Shown here: piece after piece, positions 8,633 to 15,291 of the stretch
Position numbering within the stretch: position 1 is the stretch's first letter
How the letters are laid out: each line of letters begins with the position of its first letter
NCBI RefSeq assembly: GCF_014596525.1
Contig: NZ_MSJP01000089.1
Span: 41,305 to 105,304, forward strand
Direction: 5' to 3'
From: Streptomyces sp. CBMA291
GTDB lineage: Bacteria; Actinomycetota; Actinomycetes; Streptomycetales; Streptomycetaceae
Length of the DNA: 64,000 nt
The notes under the pieces: model-generated
Seen by the model: the letters and a program-made list of their open reading frames with translations, nothing else
Told to the model about the DNA's origin: nothing
The model's database searches: none
Program-made: the position numbers and the translations under genes

Positions 8633-9675
8633 TTCGCGAGCCCGTACGTCCGCAGTGCGGCGGCCACCTTCTCGATGCCCTCGACGGTGCGGATCGTGGG
8701 GTTCAGGGCCTGGCCGCTGAGGATCACGTACCGCTTCTTCCGCACCGCCGTCATGTTCCGGGTGACGGGGTGGGACTCCAGGAACTCGATCTTCTTCGCG
8801 GCGCTCTCGGCCGACTGGGTCTCGCGGGTCAGGTCGCCGATCACCAGGACGTCGGGGTCGCGGTCGACGACGGTCTCCCAGTTGATCTGCGGCCACTCCT
8901 CCTTGGTGTCGTCGAAGACGTTCCGCACCCCGAGCGCCCCGCTGACGATGCCGGGCGCGCCACAGCATCCGGCCATGTAGGGGCCCTGGGAGTCGGAGTA
9001 CCAGTAGAGGACGGACGCGTCGGCGAAGTCGGCGCCCGCCTTGGCCTTCGCCACCCGGGCGCGGAGTTCGCCGACGAGCTTCTCGCCGCGCTCGGGCACG
9101 TCGAAGATCCGGGAGAGGTCGCGGATCTCGCCGTACACGACGTCCATGGTCAGCGGCCGGTTCCGGATGCCGTCGCCGTCGCCGCTGTTGTCCTTGCCGA
9201 CGCAGTCGGTGGGGGAGAGGTACGTGGGCACGCCGAGCTTGGCGAACCGGTCCCGGGGCGCCACACCGCCCTTGCCCAGGGTGTAGAGGAAGGTGGCGCT
9301 GACGAAGTCGGGTTCGGTGTCCAGGACCGTCTCGAACGACGGGTACTGGTCGGAGAGCCGGGGGACCGCGGCGTTCGCCTTCTCAAGGCCCTTGAGGACC
9401 GGGTCGGTCCAGGTGCCGGTGCCCACCATGCGGTCGGCGAGACCGAGCGAGAGCAGGATCTCGGCCGATCCCTGGTCGAGGGCGACGGCACGCCGGGGCG
9501 GGTGCGCGACCTCGACCCGCTGTCCGCAGTTGGCGTCGAGCCGGACGGGGAAACCGGCGGAGGCCGTCCCCTTCGCCTCGGGCGCGGCGGGCGTGCTGCC
9601 GGAGCCGCAGCCGGCCACGAGTACGGCACCGGCCACGAGCAGTACGGCGGAACGGAGGGAACGGACGAACGGCAC
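8629..9675 (-). CDS. btuF: Cobalamin-type substrate-binding lipoprotein (BtuF-like)
   Basis: 348 aa from a GTG. The N-terminal signal VLLVAGAVLVAGC is a lipobox with the acylated Cys near residue 23, so the protein is anchored on the outside of the membrane. The rest is a class III periplasmic-binding fold: PPRRAVALDQGSAEILLSLG opens the first lobe, and the second lobe includes DRDPDVLVIGD. MAGCCGAPG and two further cysteines are unusual for the family. It is the first gene of the importer operon, directly downstream of a full-length cobalamin riboswitch at 9755-9895, which supports corrinoid as ligand. Related iron-siderophore binders have the same fold, so the assignment rests on the riboswitch. 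Confidence 0.85.
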   Translation of the reverse strand: MPFVRSLRSAVLLVAGAVLVAGCGSGSTPAAPEAKGTASAGFPVRLDANCGQRVEVAHPPRRAVALDQGSAEILLSLGLADRMVGTGTWTDPVLKGLEKANAAVPRLSDQYPSFETVLDTEPDFVSATFLYTLGKGGVAPRDRFAKLGVPTYLSPTDCVGKDNSGDGDGIRNRPLTMDVVYGEIRDLSRIFDVPERGEKLVGELRARVAKAKAGADFADASVLYWYSDSQGPYMAGCCGAPGIVSGALGVRNVFDDTKEEWPQINWETVVDRDPDVLVIGDLTRETQSAESAAKKIEFLESHPVTRNMTAVRKKRYVILSGQALNPTIRTVEGIEKVAAALRTYGLAK

Positions 9676-9754
9676 GGAAGAAGTCCTCTGGCGTCATGGC
9701 CCATGCGCGGAGCCTGTCGTACGGTGCTCCCCGGGCGACGGCGTACGTCACCCG

Positions 9755-9895
9755 GGCCGCCAGCAAGGTCTTCGGACTCGGGGTCGTTCGGACGGAGCGC
9801 CTTCCCAGGCCCCCTCGGGGCCCAGTGGCCGATGCTCCGCCCGTCACCCTCACCGCTGCGCGTCAGCTCCGGATTCCCACCGGATTCCCTGACCC
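9755..9895 (-). promoter_or_regulatory. Cobalamin riboswitch (full-length type) controlling the btuFCD-like operon
   Basis: On the minus strand the core GGGAATCCGGTGGGAATCCG is followed by GAGCTGACGCGCAGCGGTGAG, the strictly conserved B12-aptamer sequence. About 100 nt later comes the B12 box, GAGTCCGAAGACCTTGC. A long GC-rich peripheral hairpin separates the two, as in the full-length class. About 80 nt separate it from the GTG of the binding-protein gene. By family knowledge, cobalamin binding would lower expression of the importer. Confidence 0.93.
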
Positions 9896-9981
9896 GTGCA
9901 CATACCGTGTCGATACGTACACAGGTGCGACTGGCCTGGGCAAGCTACCACAGGCGGATTCCGTGCCCGGGTGGCCGCCCG

Positions 9982-10473
9982 TCAGAAGGAAGTCCAGGTG
10001 AAAGCCACCTCGTCGCCGTTCCCTATCGCGAACTGGCAGCCGCCGACCGGGGTCGACGTACCGTTCACCGCGATGTTCCAGTAGGCCGAGGCACCGCCGT
10101 CGACCCCCTTGACCGTGTTCACGAAGTAGTCGTCGAAGGAGGCGTACCAGGCGCCGTCCCACGTGAAGCCGTTGCGCTTGGCCGCGTGGTCGAGGGCGGC
10201 GGTCGGGGTCGGGACCTTGGAGGCGTGGGCGCCGCCGTTGGTGCCGTCGCACTTGTGGGTGCCGCCCGTGGCGGCGGTCACGTCATGGCCCCAGGTGAGG
10301 ATCTTCTTCCGGAACAGCAGCCCGTCGGGACCCTGGACGGTGACGGTGACCCGGACCGGGGCGTTGGTGAACGCGACGGCGTCGCTCTGGGCCGTGACCG
10401 GGGCGGCGGTGGCGAAGAGCGTGCCGAGGACGGCGGCGGAGACGGTGGCACGGCGCAGCAGGGCGCGGGACAT
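9982..10473 (-). CDS. Secreted stand-alone DUF4430 (transcobalamin C-terminal-like) protein
   Basis: 163 aa. There is a clear signal peptide (MSRALLRR, then TVSAAVLGTLFATAAPVTAQ). The mature part matches the DUF4430 pattern: VRVTVTVQGPDG opening strand, TAALDHAAKRNGFTW helix, YWNIAVNG strand and GGCQFAIGNGDEVAFTW ending. Four cysteines or fewer are visible (KCDG and GGCQ), possibly one disulfide. DUF4430 is related to the C-terminal cobalamin-capping domain of intrinsic factor and transcobalamin. It is the last gene of the riboswitch-controlled ECF operon, 31 bp after the S-component gene. I infer an extracellular corrinoid-binding role; no ligand residues can be proven from sequence. Confidence 0.78.
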   Translation of the reverse strand: MSRALLRRATVSAAVLGTLFATAAPVTAQSDAVAFTNAPVRVTVTVQGPDGLLFRKKILTWGHDVTAATGGTHKCDGTNGGAHASKVPTPTAALDHAAKRNGFTWDGAWYASFDDYFVNTVKGVDGGASAYWNIAVNGTSTPVGGCQFAIGNGDEVAFTWTSF

Positions 10474-10504
10474 GGGCGTTCCTCTCGGGTGCGGGTGGTG
10501 GGGT

Positions 10505-11380
10505 TCAGCCGTCGCGGCGCGTGAAGCGGACCGGAGCCTGGAAACGGGCCCGGCGGGCGGCGCGGCGGAAGACGGTGAGCACGGCGGGGCCGGCCAGGGT
10601 GAGGGCGACGAGATTGGTGACGGCGCGGCCGGTGTCCCAGCCGAGCGAGGTCGCCAGGTCGAAGGCGAGATAGCGCTGGAACTGCTCGGTGAACGGCAGC
10701 CCCGGCAGATACGCGATCGAGCTGTTCGGATCGAGGGAGAAGGGCCAGAAGGAGAGGTTCAGCAGGAAGCCGAAGAGATAGCCGGAGAGGGAACCGTAGA
10801 CCGCGAGCAGCAGGACCTCGCGGCGCCCGGTCGCCTTCGGCAGGAACCCCGCGAGCATGCCGACGAATGCGCAGCCGAACATCTGGTACGGCATCCACGG
10901 CCCGACCCCGCCCGTGATCAGTGCGGAGGCGAAGAGGGAGGTGCAGCCGAGACTGAAGCCGAACCCTGGCCCGTACACCCGCCCGGCGAGCACCAGCAGG
11001 AAGAAGACCGACTCGATGCCCGCCGTGCCCGCGCCCAGCGGACGGATCGCGGCGTTGACCGCCGACAGGACCCCGAGCATCGCGAGCGCCTTGGAGTCGA
11101 TCCCGCCCTCGGCGATCTCGGAGATCACCACGCACAGCACGACCGCGAGCAGGACGCCGAAGATCAGCGGCGGCGCGTAGTTCGAACCGAAGGTCCCCGG
11201 CGCCACCACGAACGGCCAGAAGAACGCGACGAGGCCGAGGAGGGCGGCCATCGCGATCACGATCCGCGCCCGGGGACCGATCCGGATGGCCGGATCGCTT
11301 CGGCGTCCCTCCCCGGAAGAGCCCTTCCTCTTGGAGGGCGTCACGGGCAGGACGCCGTCGTCCGAGGCGTGCCCGCTCAT
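10505..11380 (-). CDS. ECF transporter substrate-capture (S) component, probably for cobalamin
   Basis: 291 aa. A charged N-terminal tail of about 40 residues is followed by six or seven hydrophobic segments (for example IVIAMAALLGLVAFFWPFVV, VLLAVVLCVVISEI and ALAMLGVLSAVNAAIRPLGAG). The AAIRPLGAGTAGIESVFF region and the later GGVGPWMPYQMFGCAFVGM are typical of ECF S subunits of the cobalamin (CbrT-like) group as I remember it. The ATG overlaps the ATPase stop (ATGA). With the adjacent T subunit and fused A-A ATPase it forms a complete group I ECF importer, whose specificity resides in this subunit. The B12 riboswitch upstream of the operon supports corrinoid rather than another vitamin. Confidence 0.82.
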   Translation of the reverse strand: MSGHASDDGVLPVTPSKRKGSSGEGRRSDPAIRIGPRARIVIAMAALLGLVAFFWPFVVAPGTFGSNYAPPLIFGVLLAVVLCVVISEIAEGGIDSKALAMLGVLSAVNAAIRPLGAGTAGIESVFFLLVLAGRVYGPGFGFSLGCTSLFASALITGGVGPWMPYQMFGCAFVGMLAGFLPKATGRREVLLLAVYGSLSGYLFGFLLNLSFWPFSLDPNSSIAYLPGLPFTEQFQRYLAFDLATSLGWDTGRAVTNLVALTLAGPAVLTVFRRAARRARFQAPVRFTRRDG

Positions 11381-13110
11381 GCCGTCCCTTCCCGCCCGGC
11401 GGCGGACGTACCGGCGGCGGACGTACCGGTAGTGCGCGTCCCGGTAGTGGGCGTACCGGCGGTGGTCGCTCCGGAGGCGGCCGTGAGACCCGCCGTCGCC
11501 TGGGCGACGGTGAGATACGGAAGCGGCGCGAGGATCTTGGCCGTCTGCGGGGCGAACACCGGCGAGGCGACGATGACCTCCGCCGTCGGCCCGTCCGCGA
11601 CGATGTCCCCCTCCGCCATGACGACGACCCGGTCGGCGGCTCGGGCCACGAACTCGACGTCGTGGGTGGCGATCACCACGGACCGCCCCTCGGCCGCCAG
11701 TTCGCCCACGATCCGTTCGAGCTGCTCCTTGGCCCGGTAGTCGAGCCCCCGGGTCGGCTCGTCGAGGAACATCACCACCGGCGCGGCGGCCAGCTGGATG
11801 GCCAGCACGAGGGCGAGCTTCTGCCCTTCCGACAGATCACGGGGATGCAGGTCGTCGGCGATCCCCGGCGCGAGCCGGTCCAGCAGGGTCCGCGCGGTCG
11901 TCCCCGTCGCCGCCGTACCGGACTCGCTGTCCGCCTGGTCCAGTTCCTGCCGCACCGACTCCAGATAGAGCAGATCGGTGGGCGTCTGCGGCACCAGACC
12001 CACCAGCCCCCGGGCCTCCGACGCGGACAGGTCACGCGGATCGGCCGCGCCCGCCGCCCCCGGCCGCAGGACCCGCACCGAGCCCGCCGAGCGCGCCCCC
12101 GCCCCCTGGAGCGCCCACAGCAAGGACGACTTGCCGGAACCGTTGCGCCCCATCAGGGCCGTGATCTCGTCCCCGGCCAGCCGCAGATCGACCTCGCGCA
12201 CGGCGGGCACGCCCCGGTAGGAGACGGTGACCCCGCGCGCCGTGAGCAGCTCGGGGCGTTCGGCGGGCGGTACGGGCCGGGCCGGTACGGGTGTCGTCCC
12301 GGCCAGCCGGGACCGCAGCGGCGCGGCGGCCCGGCGCGCGTCCCGTACGGACAGGGGCAGCGGCGCCCATCCGGCCGCCCGGCCGAGTTCGACGATCGGC
12401 GGGGCGACCGACGTCGTACGGAACACCTCGGCGGGCGGGCCGTCCACCACGCGCCCGTCCCCGGGCAGATACAGCACCCGGTCCGCGTACTGCACCACCC
12501 GCTCAAGGCGGTGCTCGGCGAGGAGCACGGTGACCCCGAGATCGTGGACGAGCCGGGTCACCGCCGACAGGACCTCCTCTGCGGCGGTCGGATCCAGCGC
12601 GGAGGTGGGCTCGTCGAGGACGAGGACCCGGGGGTGGGCGGTCAGCACCGAGCCGATCGCGACGCGCTGCTGCTGCCCGCCGGACAGCTCGTGCAGGGCC
12701 CGGTGACGCAAGTCGGCCAGACCGAGCAGATCGAGGGTCTCCTCCACCCGCTTGCGCATGGTGGCCGGGGGAACGGCCAACTGCTCCATGCCGTAGGCCA
12801 GTTCCTCCTCGACGGTGTCGGTGACGAACCCGTCGATCGGGTCCTGCCCCACGACGCCGACGACGTCCGCGAGTTCACGCGGCGGATGCGTGGCGGTGTC
12901 CCGCCCGTCGACCACGACCCGGCCGTGGAGCGTGCCGCCGGTGAAGTGCGGCACCAGGCCGTTGACCGCGCCGAGCAGCGTGGACTTCCCCACGCCCGTA
13001 TGGCCGACGACCAGGCACAGTTCCCCCTCCTCGACGGTGAGGTCGACGTCCCTCAGCACGGGTGCGGCGGCGTCCTCGTACCGGACGGAGACCTGCTCGA
13101 AGGTGATCAC
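11377..13110 (-). CDS. ecfA: Fused double ATPase of an ECF transporter (A-A' in one chain)
   Basis: 577 aa with two complete ABC ATPase halves. First half (about residues 1-240): Walker A GHTGVGKST, signature ELSGGQQQR, Walker B VLVLDEPTSALDP, switch His in LLAEHRLE. Second half (about 300-540): Walker A GRNGSGKSS, signature DLSEGQKLALV, Walker B VVMFLDEPTRGLD, switch His in IATHDVE. The second signature is LSEGQ instead of LSGGQ, so the two ATP sites may be unequal. The C-terminal 40 residues are a Thr/Gly/Ala repeat (TTGTRTTGTSAAGTSAAG). The GTG start at 13110 overlaps the T-component stop (GTGA). It powers the ECF importer encoded by the same operon. Confidence 0.88.
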   Translation of the reverse strand: MITFEQVSVRYEDAAAPVLRDVDLTVEEGELCLVVGHTGVGKSTLLGAVNGLVPHFTGGTLHGRVVVDGRDTATHPPRELADVVGVVGQDPIDGFVTDTVEEELAYGMEQLAVPPATMRKRVEETLDLLGLADLRHRALHELSGGQQQRVAIGSVLTAHPRVLVLDEPTSALDPTAAEEVLSAVTRLVHDLGVTVLLAEHRLERVVQYADRVLYLPGDGRVVDGPPAEVFRTTSVAPPIVELGRAAGWAPLPLSVRDARRAAAPLRSRLAGTTPVPARPVPPAERPELLTARGVTVSYRGVPAVREVDLRLAGDEITALMGRNGSGKSSLLWALQGAGARSAGSVRVLRPGAAGAADPRDLSASEARGLVGLVPQTPTDLLYLESVRQELDQADSESGTAATGTTARTLLDRLAPGIADDLHPRDLSEGQKLALVLAIQLAAAPVVMFLDEPTRGLDYRAKEQLERIVGELAAEGRSVVIATHDVEFVARAADRVVVMAEGDIVADGPTAEVIVASPVFAPQTAKILAPLPYLTVAQATAGLTAASGATTAGTPTTGTRTTGTSAAGTSAAGREGTA

Positions 13111-14315
13111 GGGGCTTCCTCGGGGCGTGGTGCGGGAGTACGGGACGCCGGGGCGGCGGTCGCGCGCGGCGGCTGCCCCGGCGGCGGGGCGAGGAACCCG
13201 GCGGCCCCCGCCAGGAGGATCGCCGCGGCCGGGACGAGCGGCAGCGTCGGCCAGCTCAGCGGATGGATCGACGGGTTGAGTTCGGCCGCGTCGAAGCCCG
13301 CGTTCGCGAACAGCAGCACGGCCGACAGCACCCCGCACCCCGCGACCGCCCACTCCGCGAACCGCCAGGGATCGGGCCGGTAGGCGGTACGGGTCACCCG
13401 CCTGCCGCCCAGCCGCAGCCCAGCCCCGCACAACAGCGCGCCCACTCCCATGGCGGGCAGCCCGAGCGCCTTCGGCGCGGTCGCGTCGAGCAGGCCGTAC
13501 GCCCCCGTGCACAGACCGCACATGCCGAGCAGCATCAGGGCGCCGGTGGCGCGGCGCGAGGCACGGGTGGCCGTCCCGGCCCGGCCGTAACCGCGCGAGT
13601 CCATGGCGGCGGCGAGCCGCAGGGAACGCTCCAGGGCGTCCTCCAGTACGGGGACGACGATGCCCCGCAGCGCGCGCAGGCCCTTGGCGCGGCCCGAGCG
13701 CAGCTTCCGCGCGCGGTGCACCCGCTGGACGCTCTGGACCAGTTGGGGCGCGACGCTGATCGACACGGTGACGGCGACGCCGAGTTCGTACAGGGCGCCG
13801 GGGAGTACCCGAAGGGCCCGCTTGGGGTTGGCGAGCGTGTTGGCGGCGCCGACGCAGCAGAGCATGCAGGCGAGGCGGAGCCCGTCCGTCGCGGCGGAGA
13901 GCAGGGCTTCCAGGGAGACGGGGCCGCCGATCCGGATGCCCGCGTACCAGTCGGGGGTGGGGAGGGTGGGCAGGGCGAAGAGGAAGTGGTCGTGCGGGGT
14001 GATGCCGGTGGCGAAGACCGCCCGGAAGACCACGCGGATCGCCACCACCGTCAGCGCCAGATACAGGTAGTACGCGAAGCCCCGGGCCCAGGGGGCCTCG
14101 GTGCGGCGCATGGTGATGACGTATCCGAGGACCGCGAGGACCAGGAAGAGCAGCAGCGGGTTGTCGGTCCTGCTGACCGCGGTGGCCAGGGCGAGGGCCC
14201 AGATCCACCAGGCGACCGGGTGCAGGGTGCGGGGCAGCCTCCGGCCGCCCGCGTCCGCCCGGACGGGGGACGGGGACGGGCCCGCGGGCGGCGTGCCGGT
14301 GTCGGTCCTGGCCAC
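13107..14315 (-). CDS. ecfT: ECF transporter transmembrane coupling protein (EcfT/CbiQ family)
   Basis: 402 aa from a GTG. Several membrane helices are visible (WWIWALALATAVS; LLLFLVLAVLGYVITM; YYLYLALTVVAIRVVF; later LMLLGMCGLCTGAYGLLD). The coupling helices that grip the ATPases carry the family motif LRLAAAMDSRGYGR (about residue 235), preceded by the basic stretch RKLRSGRAKGLRAL. The N-terminal 30 residues are Pro/Gly-rich. It links the fused ATPase to the S component. It starts four bases after the stop of the surface-protein gene and overlaps the ATPase gene, so it belongs to the same transcript. Confidence 0.85.
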   Translation of the reverse strand: MARTDTGTPPAGPSPSPVRADAGGRRLPRTLHPVAWWIWALALATAVSRTDNPLLLFLVLAVLGYVITMRRTEAPWARGFAYYLYLALTVVAIRVVFRAVFATGITPHDHFLFALPTLPTPDWYAGIRIGGPVSLEALLSAATDGLRLACMLCCVGAANTLANPKRALRVLPGALYELGVAVTVSISVAPQLVQSVQRVHRARKLRSGRAKGLRALRGIVVPVLEDALERSLRLAAAMDSRGYGRAGTATRASRRATGALMLLGMCGLCTGAYGLLDATAPKALGLPAMGVGALLCGAGLRLGGRRVTRTAYRPDPWRFAEWAVAGCGVLSAVLLFANAGFDAAELNPSIHPLSWPTLPLVPAAAILLAGAAGFLAPPPGQPPRATAAPASRTPAPRPEEAP

Positions 14316-14319
14316 CCGG

Positions 14320-15291
14320 CTACTCCGTGCGGCGGCGCTTGGCCGCGTACCAGGCCCCGCCGCCGATCAGCAGGACGAGACCGCCGGTCGCGACGACCGG
14401 CGTGAACGAGCCCGCGTCGTGCGGGGCGTCGGCGGCGGGCGCCGCGTCGACGACCCGGGGCGCCCCGGAATCCGTCGCCGTGACGGTAGGGGCGGTAGGG
14501 GCGGTCGGGACGGGCGCGGACGACGTGGCACTCGGCGGCGGGGTCGGCGTCGGCGTGGTCGGTGTCGGGGTGGCCGGGGTGGGCGTCGGGCTCGCGGGCG
14601 GCGGGGCGGTGGTCGGTACCGGCGGGGCGGTCCGGGGCGTGGTCGGCGCGGGCCGGTCGGGTGCCGGGCCGGTGTCCGTGCCCGGCGGCGGAGCGGCGGT
14701 CCGGGTGTCCTTCGGTGCGGGCGAACCGCCCCCGGTGGGCGTGGAGTTGTGCGCGCGGAGCTGGTCCGGGGTGAGCGCCGGACGGCCCTGAGTGCCCCCG
14801 ATGTCGGTGCCGCCGAAGATCCACAGGTCGACGCTGCCGGGCTTCGGCTTGTAGAGCATCGCGCCGAGCCGGCTGTACTCCCAGTCGTTCGCGCCCGGGT
14901 CGGCGTGCCAGTACGACCAGTAGGCGGACGCCGGGGGAGTGAGGACGCAGTCCTCCTGGGCCGGGGTGGGGTACTGCTTCCCGCCCTGGTGGCCGCTGTA
15001 GCCGATGCGGCAGATGAAGGCCGGACCGTCGTGGCCGGTCCCGGTGGTGCGCCAGCCGCCCTGGTTGAGGAGTTCGTAGCCGGTGGTGGGGGTGGTCCCG
15101 CAGGAGCGGTAGACGGGGCCGCCCCAGTGACTGAAGTCCACGGCCAGGACCACGCCGGAACCGGTCGTGCACCGGCCCATGGGCTGGGGGGCGGCCGAGG
15201 CCGGGCTCGTGGTGGCGGCGCCCGCCGCCACCACGAGCCCGAGGGCGGCCGCGGTCCGCACGAGCGCGGCCACCGTACGGGAGAGGGTCAT
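14320..15291 (-). CDS. Membrane-anchored surface protein sharing a novel domain with its neighbour
   Basis: 323 aa. Signal peptide (MTLSRTVAALVRTAAALG, cleaved near ASAAP), then a domain of about 140 residues with conserved cysteines: MGRCTTGSGVVLAVDF, SCGTTPTTGYELL, GPAFICRIG, EDCVLTPPASAYWSYW and SVDLWIFGGTDIGG. A Pro/Thr-rich linker of about 100 residues follows, consistent with wall spanning, then one C-terminal helix (VVATGGLVLLIGGGAWYAA) and the basic tail KRRRTE. No LPXTG-like signal is evident. The same domain opens the next gene upstream. It overlaps that gene's stop by ATGA and precedes the ECF T gene by 4 bp. I do not recognise the domain; a surface role in corrinoid capture is inferred from context. 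Confidence 0.7.
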   Translation of the reverse strand: MTLSRTVAALVRTAAALGLVVAAGAATTSPASAAPQPMGRCTTGSGVVLAVDFSHWGGPVYRSCGTTPTTGYELLNQGGWRTTGTGHDGPAFICRIGYSGHQGGKQYPTPAQEDCVLTPPASAYWSYWHADPGANDWEYSRLGAMLYKPKPGSVDLWIFGGTDIGGTQGRPALTPDQLRAHNSTPTGGGSPAPKDTRTAAPPPGTDTGPAPDRPAPTTPRTAPPVPTTAPPPASPTPTPATPTPTTPTPTPPPSATSSAPVPTAPTAPTVTATDSGAPRVVDAAPAADAPHDAGSFTPVVATGGLVLLIGGGAWYAAKRRRTE

